Positions 63,806 to 64,000 of a stretch of DNA of 64,000 bases are shown piece by piece (positions within the stretch are counted from its first letter, which is position 1; each line of letters begins with the position of its first letter). The position numbers were made by a program, and so were the translations under genes. The notes below the pieces were generated by a model. It saw only the letters and a list, made by a program, of their open reading frames with translations, searched no databases and was not told the DNA's origin. Source of the DNA: Hydrogenovibrio sp. 3SP14C1 (GTDB taxonomy: Bacteria; Pseudomonadota; Gammaproteobacteria; Thiomicrospirales; Thiomicrospiraceae); the NCBI RefSeq assembly GCF_029625905.1, contig NZ_JARTLM010000009.1, positions 1 to 64,000 on the forward strand. Reading direction: 5' to 3'.

Positions 63806-64000
<195 letters not shown>

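Overview
The window looks like a chromosomal segment of a motile, polarly flagellated gammaproteobacterium with moderate-to-low GC. Gene order (rne/rluC, yceD-rpmF-plsX-fab, nadB/rseC, lepA-lepB-rnc-era-recO-pdxJ-acpS, fliOPQR-flhBAFG-fliA-che) and protein style fit the Thiomicrospira/Hydrogenovibrio group, but that placement is recalled resemblance, not computed.

Layout. (1) 1-7.85 kb is the right end of a P2-like myophage prophage: a DUF1353 fragment, then sheath FI, tube FII, chaperone E/E' with a -1 slippery site, tape measure T, U, X and D. A leftward accessory cassette with its own sigma70-type promoter closes it. No integrase or att site is visible. (2) 8-13.7 kb: a low-molecular-weight phosphatase, RNase E, RluC, a HAD phosphatase and YceF. 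(3) 13.8-28 kb: a long rightward fatty-acid and housekeeping run, yceD-rpmF-plsX-fabH-fabD-fabG-acpP-fabF-pabB-pabC-mltG-tmk-holB-ycfH, ending with an MsbA-like ABC exporter. (4) 28-31 kb: a P1B-5-type metal ATPase with a C-terminal hemerythrin-like domain, then a leftward tRNA cluster (Pro-Arg-His). (5) 31-39 kb: folD, a DUF5610 protein, prfB with its autoregulatory +1 frameshift, lysS, ygfZ, a cheW and nadB. (6) 39-47.6 kb: rseC, a DegP/MucD protease and the lepA to acpS run; rpoE, rseA and rseB are absent from their usual place next to nadB. (7) 47.7-64 kb: flagellar export genes, flhF-flhG-fliA, cheY-cheZ, a sigma54-type promoter, cheA-cheW, a leftward group (fliK-like, cheW, cheY, STAS, FlhB-like tail), then cheR and the start of cheB.

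The most unusual signal is the palindromic decamer CCAGGCCTGG. I find ten exact copies between 8.5 and 60 kb and none in the prophage. Five lie at the exact centre of intergenic inverted repeats, four of these between convergent genes. The other five lie inside genes, always read as Gln-Ala-Trp. It behaves like a genome-wide iterated palindrome or uptake/terminator-type signal; its function is unknown to me.
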